Of a DNA stretch of 53,687 bases, positions 1 to 8,300 are shown one piece after another. The position numbers and the translations under genes were made by a program. The notes under the pieces are model-generated. The model did not search any database. It was given only the letters and a program-made list of their open reading frames with translations, and was not told the DNA's origin. The stretch is from a virus, in IMG/VR virus record IMGVR_UViG_3300036827_000021, positions 1 through 53,687 of that record. One strand, written 5' to 3'. Position 1 is the first letter of the stretch. Each line of letters begins with the position of its first letter.

Positions 1-56
1 GGAAGCTACGTACCATGCAGTGTCGAATCCAAAGTCGGAAGGTCATGGGGTGAAGT

Positions 57-368
57 ATGAGGGGCAGCAAGGCAGCTGAGGGTGCGACCCGTACAGCACC
101 TAACGGGTACCACTACACCAAGGTGGATAGTAAGTGGAAGCTTACACACCACATCACGATGGAGAAGATCCTGGGTAGGCCTATCGATCTGTCTGTCGAG
201 CGCGTAGTGTTCAAGGAGGGCTACAGTTCTAAGGACTACGCCGACCCTGATGCCGTCGAAGTTCGAGTCAAGGGTGTCGTATCGAACACGAAGCAGATCG
301 CCAGGTTGATCGCTCGTAGGGATGAGATCCAAGCGCAGATTGATTTCCTCGAGGCTGAGAAACCTTAG
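57..368 (+). CDS. Degenerate HNH-like small protein
   Basis: A 103-residue protein laid out like the core of a small phage HNH endonuclease: an N-terminal NGYHYTKV strand, a W-KLTHHITMEKILGRPI helix-type segment, then a VERVVFKEG stretch where an active enzyme would carry a His-His-x-Asn-Gly motif. The catalytic histidines are replaced (VVFKEG) and no downstream Asn-x-x-His is seen, so it is probably a DNA-binding relic rather than a nuclease. The C-terminal 40 residues are a charged helix. The start has a GGGGTGAAG ribosome site 1-2 bases upstream in an AG-rich stretch. It is followed by 149 noncoding bases that hold a 95-nt element repeated at 36.7 kb. HNH ancestry is inferred from layout only. 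Confidence 0.55.
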   Translation: MRGSKAAEGATRTAPNGYHYTKVDSKWKLTHHITMEKILGRPIDLSVERVVFKEGYSSKDYADPDAVEVRVKGVVSNTKQIARLIARRDEIQAQIDFLEAEKP

Positions 369-376
369 AAACACGT

Positions 377-471
377 GTTAGACCTTGTCTACTTGAGTCT
401 AATAGCTTTTGTCATAGAGGCCTTAGTGGTTATATAGGCCTTGATGGACCTCGTGTTAGACTTGCAGAGAG
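377..471. repeat. 95-nt noncoding element, inverted copy of 36704-36798
   Basis: Fills most of the 149-base gap between the HNH-like gene and the RuvC-like gene. Its reverse complement matches 36704-36798 over the same 95-base length. The two ends are nearly identical (26 of 29 at one end, 16 of the outer 17 at the other, counted by eye) and the middle is more diverged. Inside are three copies of GTTAGAC or its complement GTCTAA and a TATATA core. It may be a regulatory or processing element; its function is unknown. Confidence 0.6.
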
Positions 472-517
472 ACAACGGTTTCCGTGTCACACAGACCACA
501 CGCAGAGAGGGAAATGC

Positions 518-1015
518 ATGAAACAGATCGTAGCACTAGACCCAGGCGGAACAACGGGAGTTGCTGTTCTGACCTTCGATGCAAGCACCAAGTTGTGGCA
601 TCGTAAGCAGCTCGGACCACAAGAACACCACTACGACTTGTACCAAGAACTGTGTCAGCACCTGAACTGCCGCGGACAGGAAACCCCCCTGACTGTGGTC
701 TGTGAAGGATTCCAATACCGCAACGACTACCGTCCAGGGCTTGTACTTGTGTCGCGTGAGTACATCGGTGTGGCGAAGTTCTTCTGCCAGGAGTTCGAAG
801 TCTCCTACGTCGAACAGAGTGCAGGCCAAGGTAAGGCAGGGAAGAGAACGTTCGTTCGTCCTGAGCACATCAAGAAGCTTGGCATGTGGTTACCTGGCAA
901 GCCACATGCAATGGATGCAACAGCCCACTTGCTCTACTACGTCATCCACGGAAAGCACAACGACTCTGACCTACTCCAGTACAGGATGGAACTACTCAAC
1001 AAGGGTTGGAAGTAG
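518..1015 (+). CDS. RuvC-like Holliday junction resolvase
   Basis: A 165-residue protein with the RNase H/RuvC fold signature. Strand 1 is IVALDPGGTTGVAVL with the first catalytic Asp at about residue 8. VVCEGFQYR (about residue 63-71) carries the acidic residue of strand 4. HAMDATAHLLYYV near residue 130-145 carries the C-terminal Asp and His of the RuvC-type active site. Such phage resolvases cut branched replication or recombination intermediates before packaging. ATG is preceded by GAGGGAAATGC. It ends 5 bases before a long inverted repeat and converges on the holin gene. It is separated from the main replication block, as is common for phage resolvases. Confidence 0.8.
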   Translation: MKQIVALDPGGTTGVAVLTFDASTKLWHRKQLGPQEHHYDLYQELCQHLNCRGQETPLTVVCEGFQYRNDYRPGLVLVSREYIGVAKFFCQEFEVSYVEQSAGQGKAGKRTFVRPEHIKKLGMWLPGKPHAMDATAHLLYYVIHGKHNDSDLLQYRMELLNKGWK

Positions 1016-1021
1016 ACAGAA

Positions 1022-1079
1022 GCCTACCCTGGAGCCAGTCAGCGGGCGAAGGCGGACTGGAGAGGGCTCCAGGGTAGGC
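1022..1079. terminator. Bidirectional terminator between convergent operons
   Basis: A perfect 15-bp inverted repeat: GCCTACCCTGGAGCC at 1022-1036 pairs with 1065-1079. An inner CAGTC/GACTG pair partly continues the stem. It lies between the RuvC-like gene (plus) and the holin gene (minus), so it can stop both transcripts. There is no obvious T-run on either side. Confidence 0.75.
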
Positions 1080-1085
1080 GGTCTG

Positions 1086-1427
1086 TTAGACAGCAGGTGG
1101 TGCGGGAGCTGCCTTAGGCTTCGAACCAACAGCGAGAAGGCTGTCCTCGAGCTCAGTACCCTTCAACACTGTCTTGTGCGAGAAGAACGCCATCACGAAG
1201 GCAGCGAACGATGCACTCACAGCAGTCTTCCAGTCGTAGTGACTCACATTCGATGATGCAGCCCACGTCGAGAAGAAACCGTCAGCCACCGACAGCACTG
1301 TGGTGATGACACCCATCACGATGCTTGGCCAGTGCTCACGATGTACGAATGCTGTCACGTACGGGATGAAGTAGGCGGCAATGAAGCCGACCACCAATGC
1401 GGTCTGTCCGTGCAACAGTGTGAACAT
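1086..1427 (-). CDS. Putative holin
   Basis: A 113-residue protein at the end of the lysis module. There are hydrophobic segments at about 9-30 (ALVVGFIAAYFIPYVTAF), 35-55 (IVMGVITTVLSVADGFF) and 65-85 (AVSASFAAFVMAFF), followed by a soluble tail rich in Lys, Pro and Ala. Three membrane segments with a charged C-terminus directly downstream of the endolysin fit a class I type holin, which would form the membrane lesion that releases the lysin. It overlaps the endolysin stop by one base. The call rests on topology and neighbourhood rather than on a family motif. Confidence 0.65.
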   Translation of the reverse strand: MFTLLHGQTALVVGFIAAYFIPYVTAFVHREHWPSIVMGVITTVLSVADGFFSTWAASSNVSHYDWKTAVSASFAAFVMAFFSHKTVLKGTELEDSLLAVGSKPKAAPAPPAV

Positions 1428-2272
1428 TACTTCTTTGCCTCCAATGCCTTGACTGCGGCCAGGATGTCCCTGGTGTTCTGTCGCGTCTCACCCAGGATGT
1501 TGACTGCTGCTGGGTGATGCGTCTTGTCGAAGATGGTGGGCTCCATTGCGTGCCCACTGGACAGTAGCGATACCACTGCCCGCTGCATGTGGATCAGGTC
1601 AGCCTTCAGGTCGGCGATTGCCGTACCCAGCTGCTCGTTCGTAACTTCGGCCACCTCAGGCCCCTTTCCGTTCGGCCACTCGGCCCCCAACGTTGCTGCG
1701 TTTGTCACTTGCCCGTAGTCGACTTGACCACCAGCAATGTACTGACCGTTGTGCCACTGGTACACAGCCGTGTATTGAGACACATGCCCCACGACACCGC
1801 TCCAAGCGTAGGTCTGGAACCCAGGCCGCTTGATGTACTCCATGGCATCGAACTCGCCGTAGGCACGACCTTCATGCTCACTGCTGTCTGCAGCAAACAC
1901 GTAGTCGGCACCAGTTGCGAAGTCCGTTTTGGTCACCAGGTCTTGATCGAGCGCGTAGTAGACAGGTACATCAGGAGCGCCCACAGTCGCAGCGTACTGG
2001 TGTGCCAAGGATCCATCGGTCTTGCCTTGACCAGAACCGCCACGCCAGTTGTTGCTGTAGCCCTCGTAGTTGTACCAGATGCCGATGCCGTTGTCCAGAG
2101 CGATCTTCCGCTCGTCGCTACTGATACCCTTTCCGTTCGGGTAAACGTCGTGCCATAGGTACCGACCTACGCAACGCACGTTGGCCTTGTAGAGGCCCTT
2201 GTAGAAAGCATCCAGCGCCTTCAAGTCACCCCCACCAGGAGGTGCTGAGAAGTCACACGCGTTCAGAATCAT
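1427..2272 (-). CDS. Endolysin, DUF1906 glycoside-hydrolase-like
   Basis: Peptidoglycan-degrading lysin of 281 residues. Residues 1-210 match the Rv2525c-like/DUF1906 TIM-barrel: CDFSAPPGG at the N-terminus, VRCVGRYLW, GIGIWYNYEG, VPVYYALDQD and the late strands WSGVVGHVSQYTAVYQWHNGQ. The C-terminal 70 residues are helical and heptad-like (TAIADLKADLIHMQRAVVSLL, then TRDILAAVKALEAKK) and may bind the wall or oligomerise. The ATG at 2272 is chosen over the GTG at 2278 because AGGAGG lies 5 bases upstream of it. Its place between tail genes and holin supports a lysis role. The family is known mainly from actinobacteria and their phages. Confidence 0.8.
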   Translation of the reverse strand: MILNACDFSAPPGGGDLKALDAFYKGLYKANVRCVGRYLWHDVYPNGKGISSDERKIALDNGIGIWYNYEGYSNNWRGGSGQGKTDGSLAHQYAATVGAPDVPVYYALDQDLVTKTDFATGADYVFAADSSEHEGRAYGEFDAMEYIKRPGFQTYAWSGVVGHVSQYTAVYQWHNGQYIAGGQVDYGQVTNAATLGAEWPNGKGPEVAEVTNEQLGTAIADLKADLIHMQRAVVSLLSSGHAMEPTIFDKTHHPAAVNILGETRQNTRDILAAVKALEAKK

Positions 2273-2329
2273 GTTCACCTCCTAGTTCAGCTTGTTTCAT
2301 GTTCATTCCTTTCTCCTGCCCTCTACAGG

Positions 2330-2722
2330 TCATATCTTGATCTGGGCGGTTAGCCCAATCAGGTCTGCAAGGTCATCAGTGCCATCAACGCCACTGACTT
2401 GACCAACCGTTGCAGCAGCCCCAGTAACTCCAGCCTTGATGATCTTGCCACCACTGAAGTCGGGAACTGCAAAGGTTGAAATACCATCACCACCCCAAAG
2501 GTCTCCAAGGATCTGACCTAGGTCTGGGTAGTCGGAGATGTCGTACACAGTTCCATCACAAGGCAAGTACCCATCCTGTTCACCATTTGTGGCAAACAAA
2601 ACAACGGCCCCTGTGGGTTGTACATGAGACAAGGACGCGCGAAGCTTTCGAATAGAGCGCTTGATGTTGACAATGTCCTTGGTAATACTGTGTGTGTGCA
2701 TCGTAGGCTTAGGCGTGGTCAT
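2330..2722 (-). CDS. Tail collar-domain protein
   Basis: A 130-residue protein. Residues 38-100 fit the phage tail collar domain: TGAVVLFA, GYLPCDGTVYDISDYPDL, then DGISTFAVPDFSGGKIIKAG. The CDG...YPDL...F.(V/L)PD.(S/R)G order is the hallmark of short-tail-fibre collar proteins. The N-terminal 35 residues are charged and helical. It overlaps the upstream Gp37-like tail gene by 4 bases and lies between the tail tip and the endolysin. It is probably a tail-tip or fibre component. Confidence 0.75.
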   Translation of the reverse strand: MTTPKPTMHTHSITKDIVNIKRSIRKLRASLSHVQPTGAVVLFATNGEQDGYLPCDGTVYDISDYPDLGQILGDLWGGDGISTFAVPDFSGGKIIKAGVTGAAATVGQVSGVDGTDDLADLIGLTAQIKI

Positions 2723-3780
2723 GTTTCCACCGTATCGCTATCCTTGGAGTAGATGACTGTAGTGGTCTTGTCTCCACCAGTAATAGTCAACTGCCATCCA
2801 ATTGTACGGATCACCTTGCTGAGCTGCACGTACCAGTCATTTACGTACACCAGGAAGTTGGTGCCGAAGTCGAAGTCCTTCATTGGCGTTAGCTTGCGCG
2901 TCACCATGGTAGGAACGATCAACGTGTCCTGCTTGTTCTTGAGGTCGGTAGCAGCTGCATTAGCAAGGTCGGTAGTCGAGGTGAGGTCACTACCAGTAGT
3001 TACATCCTGGTACAACATGTCGTACTCTGTCTTCTTGTCGTCGTTGCCTGCATAACCTACGCGGCCATTATCACCAACAAACCTGTCTGCATTGGCAATG
3101 GTCTGTGCATTGAACTCGACAGAGTGACCATCCATGTTGCCACCATACTCCATCGACAGTGGCTTCTTGTCACCCTGAATACCACCGCCATAAAGCCATA
3201 GCGTACCGTTGCGAACGTAGAACTCAACACCATCACCCATCGCACTGACAGAGGTGAACAAGTCCGAGACCTTGTTGAGCTCGTACGACTTATAAACGAT
3301 AAGGTCAATTGCCTTTGAACCGTTGCGCATGATGCTACTACTGTTCATGCTATTTATGAGCCAATATCCATTGACATCGGCAAGTAACGCAGCCAAGACA
3401 TCCTCAGGCTTATCGGGGGACTCGTACTGCTTGTAGGTAATGATCAGGCGCTTAGCCAGATAGGAAAGAGCATCTTGTGCTGACACACTGATCGCACCAG
3501 TGGAGCTACTAGGCGTTGCACTCCAGATAGGTCCTTGGAAGATATACATCTGAAGCTTCGTGTCGTAGATCCAGAGCTCGTGCTTGCCCGGGTATAGTGT
3601 ATCGTACGACAGGTAGCCATAGCCCCTGTAAGGTACGTCAACACGCATCTGTGCGCCATTGAGTCCAAGCATGAACTCACCCTGAGCATTACGGTACGGC
3701 AAGTACGCAAGCAGTTGCCCTTCATGGTCGTGTGTTTCGAAGTGGTAACGACCATCAGGCCTTCCAACAGGAGCTGGCAT
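2719..3780 (-). CDS. Minor tail protein, ReqiPepy6 Gp37-like
   Basis: A 353-residue protein that resembles the siphovirus ReqiPepy6 Gp37-like family: an N-terminal beta-rich hub domain, then SAQDALSYLAKRLI..., SKAIDLIVYKSYELNKVSDLFTSVSAMGDGVEFYVRNGTLWL and a C-terminal DFGTNFLVYVNDWYVQLSKVI strand pair. These proteins form part of the baseplate hub below the distal tail protein. Start and stop overlap both neighbours (TAATG), so it is translated as part of the tail operon. Family recognition is from memory of the pattern. Confidence 0.7.
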   Translation of the reverse strand: MPAPVGRPDGRYHFETHDHEGQLLAYLPYRNAQGEFMLGLNGAQMRVDVPYRGYGYLSYDTLYPGKHELWIYDTKLQMYIFQGPIWSATPSSSTGAISVSAQDALSYLAKRLIITYKQYESPDKPEDVLAALLADVNGYWLINSMNSSSIMRNGSKAIDLIVYKSYELNKVSDLFTSVSAMGDGVEFYVRNGTLWLYGGGIQGDKKPLSMEYGGNMDGHSVEFNAQTIANADRFVGDNGRVGYAGNDDKKTEYDMLYQDVTTGSDLTSTTDLANAAATDLKNKQDTLIVPTMVTRKLTPMKDFDFGTNFLVYVNDWYVQLSKVIRTIGWQLTITGGDKTTTVIYSKDSDTVET

Positions 3781-5396
3781 TAGTCAGTCCCCTTTGCGTA
3801 CACGAGCGTAAAGCCTTCTCGTGCACTGCCGCGATTGAACTTGATCCTGTTGAGCCTTCCCGGGATAAGCGAGAACCAGTCATGACCACTAATGAGCGAG
3901 GAGACATTGGTCCACGAAAGTGCATCAGCAGTTGTTTCAAGCACCCGGTTCTTGAGATCGAGGCGCATTGCACACCTAGCAGTCAGAACGTGATCCGTAG
4001 TGTCGTTCAAGGTCAACTGGTTGATGGTGTTGGGAATGTTCGTGCGAAGTACATTCCAGAACAACCAGTCAGTGATAATGCCGTCACTAGCTGGGTAGTA
4101 GTTGAAGTACAGTACGGGGTATGTGTCAACTTCACTGTCCGTCATATCCACATCAACGTAGCAACTGTACCCACCACTAGGGTCAGCAATAGGCAGACCT
4201 GACTTGACAGATAGGAGCTGCTGGTAGGCCACAGTGTCTTCCGTCATCAACTGGACCTGGAAGGCAGTCTGCCCCATAGACCTGGTACGATCGATCAATG
4301 CCTTGCAGCTAACTGGCTTGACCAACAGGTACCGAGGCTTCAGGTCAAGTCCAACAGGCTTGTAGATACAAGGCACGCCTGATTCACTAGGTGCACAAGC
4401 ACGCTTCAAGTCATCGATCACAGTCTGCTGTAGAGGCATAATACCGGTGAGGATCGTACCATCGATGTTGATGGTCTTACCAGATCGGTACTTTGCGTCA
4501 ACAGTGGAACCGTCAGCACCGTCAACTGGATCGCTGTTCAGGGTTGCAGTGATATCATCCAGACCGTCAATGCTGTTGAGGTCATATACGAGTAGGTCTT
4601 CTGTCAAGGGTCCATTGAGGAGAGGACCATCTTCGGTGATCATGAGTGTGTTGTCGTCAAGATCAACTGTGGGACCCCTGAATAGGATACCAACAGAAGC
4701 CCAACGAACCATGTCAGAGTCATAGATCAGAGTCTGAACAGGTGAAATACCAGCACCAATCTGGGACATGCAGATACCAATCTCACCCTGAACAGGATCG
4801 TTCTCTGCATCAAGTACTGCGCTGGGATCATCCATCGGCATACCTATGGGACCATCCCAAGCAATGCCACCGATGTCAGTGTAGTTCAAGGGCACACCTG
4901 TAAACATGCAGCCCATGGCATACATCATCATGCCATTCTGGCAATCGATCTCGGGGTAGTTGATTGTGACAGTGACAGAGGTAGCAGTTGCTGGGGTGCC
5001 AACCACATAACTTGTAGCGTTACGAATGGGTACCAGGTTGGCAGTGACTTCAACAGTCTCAGTGATCGTGTACGTCAGATCACTTGGCTCGAGAACGTCA
5101 GTGTCAAGTCGCGCAATCCAAAGCTGCATGTGACAACTACCACTGACGACGTCAGCGATCTTGGTAAAGGAATCGATCCCCAGATCCTCGAAGCCTATGG
5201 CACTTACAGTTGCAGTAACACTATGCATGACCACTTGAAGTAGCAGGTAGTCGTTCTTCTCGAGAATGCCATAAGGCATACTGACAACACCTGCGGAAGC
5301 TGCACCTACGGTTGTAACGTCAGAGTTACCGAACGTGGTATCGTCAATGAAGGGTACAACAGGTGGCGTCAAGCCGTCGTAAGTGGTTAGTGCCAT
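3780..5396 (-). CDS. Distal tail-like minor tail protein
   Basis: A 538-residue protein directly downstream of the tape measure, the usual place of the distal tail protein. The N-terminal 240 residues are a beta-rich domain with many Thr, Val and Ile, like an immunoglobulin or carbohydrate-binding fold. The central stretch (RSGKTINIDGTILTGIMPLQQTVIDDL) matches the loop of Dit-like proteins that bend round the tape end. The C-terminal half is again beta-rich. It overlaps both neighbours by one base. The Dit role is inferred from position and the central motif. The N-terminal half is larger than in minimal Dit proteins and could carry a binding domain. Confidence 0.6.
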   Translation of the reverse strand: MALTTYDGLTPPVVPFIDDTTFGNSDVTTVGAASAGVVSMPYGILEKNDYLLLQVVMHSVTATVSAIGFEDLGIDSFTKIADVVSGSCHMQLWIARLDTDVLEPSDLTYTITETVEVTANLVPIRNATSYVVGTPATATSVTVTINYPEIDCQNGMMMYAMGCMFTGVPLNYTDIGGIAWDGPIGMPMDDPSAVLDAENDPVQGEIGICMSQIGAGISPVQTLIYDSDMVRWASVGILFRGPTVDLDDNTLMITEDGPLLNGPLTEDLLVYDLNSIDGLDDITATLNSDPVDGADGSTVDAKYRSGKTINIDGTILTGIMPLQQTVIDDLKRACAPSESGVPCIYKPVGLDLKPRYLLVKPVSCKALIDRTRSMGQTAFQVQLMTEDTVAYQQLLSVKSGLPIADPSGGYSCYVDVDMTDSEVDTYPVLYFNYYPASDGIITDWLFWNVLRTNIPNTINQLTLNDTTDHVLTARCAMRLDLKNRVLETTADALSWTNVSSLISGHDWFSLIPGRLNRIKFNRGSAREGFTLVYAKGTD

Positions 5397-8300
5397 TAGT
5401 CAACCCTCCTTGCAATTTCCCATCCAAGGTCAGCTGCATGCTTGACAGGATCGATCTCCTGTGTGGTAATCTGGAAGGCACCTTCGTGGAACTCAACATG
5501 CTTGCCAGCACCGGTCTTCCCTGTCGAAAGGCCCACAGGGGCCGAGCCATCTGGTCCGACGCGATACAAGTCTGCCAATGTAGTACTATGCTTGGCAAGC
5601 TTGGACCTGACGTACGAGAAGCCCTTGTCGTGCCCGTTCTCGAGGCCCTTCATGTTGTCCACGCCTATGGACATGAACTCCTTGCCAGGACTTGCAATGC
5701 CTAGGCGCTTCTTGAGCTCGTTGATCATGGACGTTGCAATCTGCCGCATAATAGCTACAACGGCAGACTCACGCTTGCGTAGGCCTAGGATCAAACCGTT
5801 AGCAGCAGCGATACCTGCGTTGTACAGGTTAGCAGCGACAGCTGTGCCGATCTGTGTAGCATCAGCATTGAGCCCACGGTAGCTTGCCATGAATGCCTTG
5901 ACCTGACCAGGACTTGCACTCAGCAGGGACTCGATCGTGGGTATTGCAGCTGGCCCTGCTGCGTACAGTTGGGAGATCAAGTACGGTCCGTAGCCCTTAG
6001 CCTTCAGCTTGGCAATGTCAGCCTTGAAGGTGTCAGCATCCTTCTTGGCGCGACTCAGATCGCCATAGATGTCAGAGAAGCTACCCAGTTCGCTACCGAT
6101 GTCAAACGTACCGCTTACCGCCTGGGAAACATTCCCACTGAGCTCGGTGCGAGACTGTTCCATGTCTTGCACACGCTGAACCTGTGCAGCGATCTGTGCC
6201 TTGAGTCGGTTGTAGTTGGTCGAGAGCCGTGTCAGTACACTTTCCTGCGTACGAAGTGCTGCGCCCTGAACCGAGGTCAGAACGTAGTGTGCAGAGGTAA
6301 TCATCATGTCGGCAGCATGCTTGAGGGTTGCAGTTGTGCCAAACAGATCCTGCACCAAGCTTGGGAACCTGGTGTTACGCATTGTGTTGCGCAGAGTATT
6401 CAGTGCACTCGTGTACCCAGCAGTCGTGGGGTGTAGACTGCTCAGGTAGGCGTAGCGACCACCAGGCGGACTAAAGTTGACAGCACCACCACGAGCGAAT
6501 GCCTTGACCTGACGACCGTTGTTGATGTCCTGAAGTAGCTTGCCATACTTCTTGGACTGTCGAGCATTGACAACGAACTCACCATTGGACAGCCAGGCAG
6601 CAACGTCATCACTAGTAGGCCCACCAGGCCCACGAACCCAACCACCTGTCGCACCAGCCAAGTGACGTCCGCCGCTTGTTGATCCGCCGACGGTCTGCTG
6701 GTCGATACCAATGTGTGCACCAGAGTTCAGTGCCTCTAGGTAGGTTACCAGCTGGTGTAGCTGCGTGAGTGCGTTACCTACACCTGAAACTGTAATCAGG
6801 GTAGAAAGGCTGTGAGGAATACGTCCATAGGTGTTGACGATTGCCATGATCTGTGCAACAGTAACACCATGCTGAGCGAGGTACGTACGTACCTGGCTAG
6901 GCACCTTGTTATAGCCCGAGATCAAGTTGTAGATGGCCTGCTTGTTGAAGCCCATCTGTGCGAGCGTCTTCTCCAGTGCACCGATCTGGTTGAAGTACAA
7001 ACCAGTTGCATACTGCACAGACTTACCGTCTTCGATGCTGGCTGCCGAGTGCTGATATGCAGCGTCAACGAATTCCTTGATCGTAGCCGTGTTACGTGAA
7101 GCATCTTGGGAGTTTGCAATGTACTTATTGGAGTTGCTCTCCAATGCTGTACCTGTACCTTGAAGGGCACTTCGAAGACCCTTTGCACCTTGCTGGAGTA
7201 GCCGTGTAGGTGTAAGTGTCTTGTTCATTGCACGGGCTTCTGCTTCCCACTCCTGTTCAACCTTCTTCAGAGTAGGATCGTACTGAACGAGCTGACCCAG
7301 CAAGCTCTTGAGTGCAGCCTCCTGATCAAAGTACTGTGAGGGAATAGTCTGTCCGGCCTTCTCGCCCTTAGTAAAGTAAGGCAGGTACTTCTTCTGCAAT
7401 GCAATGTATGCATTCTTGATCTGCGCAAGTGCCTTGGGGTCGCCTTGTGCAGCACCTACCACGTAGTATGGGTTGATACCACCAGTGATTGCGTTCTGCA
7501 GTGGAGAAGCAGTCTGCCCAGGTAGCTTCTTCGACAACTGCTGAACTACTGCATTACGGTACGTGAGGTTGTACTCTCCATTAGTAGCACGAAGAGCACC
7601 AAGAAGAGTATTAGCAGCATCAGTCTGTGCATTCAAAGCTGCTACTGCAGTCTGCTTGGCTAGGTCAGCAGCCGAATCTTCCTTGCCCCACGAAGTAACC
7701 AGGCCACTAATACCACCAGCAAGCGCACCAATCGCAGCACCCCAAGGTCCGCCACCAAGTGCGAGTCCTGTAAGTGCTCCTGCTGCAGCACCGCCAAGGG
7801 CTCCTGCAATCTTACCCTTAGCACCACCAATCTGTCCGGCATAGTTGCCAATGATGCTACCAATGCCCAGGCTTAGCAAACCTACTTGTAGCGCCTTACC
7901 TGACTTGAGAATGCTGCCGAAGCTCGTTCGAATAGAAGTAGTAGCACGACCAATCGAGTTAGTCCAGAGCGAGGACGATGTAATCATGCCACGGAATGCG
8001 AATGCAACCAAACCTGCTGCCACTATTACATTGCGTGCATCCTGGGGCATATTATCCCACACCCTGCCCAGTGCACTGAAGATAGCGAGCAACCCGTTGA
8101 TGACAGGTATGAGACCTCGAATGACGTTAGCAATAATTGTAGAGATCATAGGCCAGGAGACCCTGACAAGGTCAAGCAGCGTAGCGAAGAACTTGCCAAT
8201 GCCTGCGAAGATGGTACCGATCTGACCTGAATGCGAGTGCAGATCAGTAACTAGTTCCTCGAACGCTAGACCAATCTTCTTGGCACCCGCGATCAGTACT

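Noticed and set aside
702-1256. 184-codon plus-strand frame across the RuvC-like gene and holin
   Set aside because: It runs through a terminator and two well-supported genes in other frames; composition is that of an off-frame shadow.
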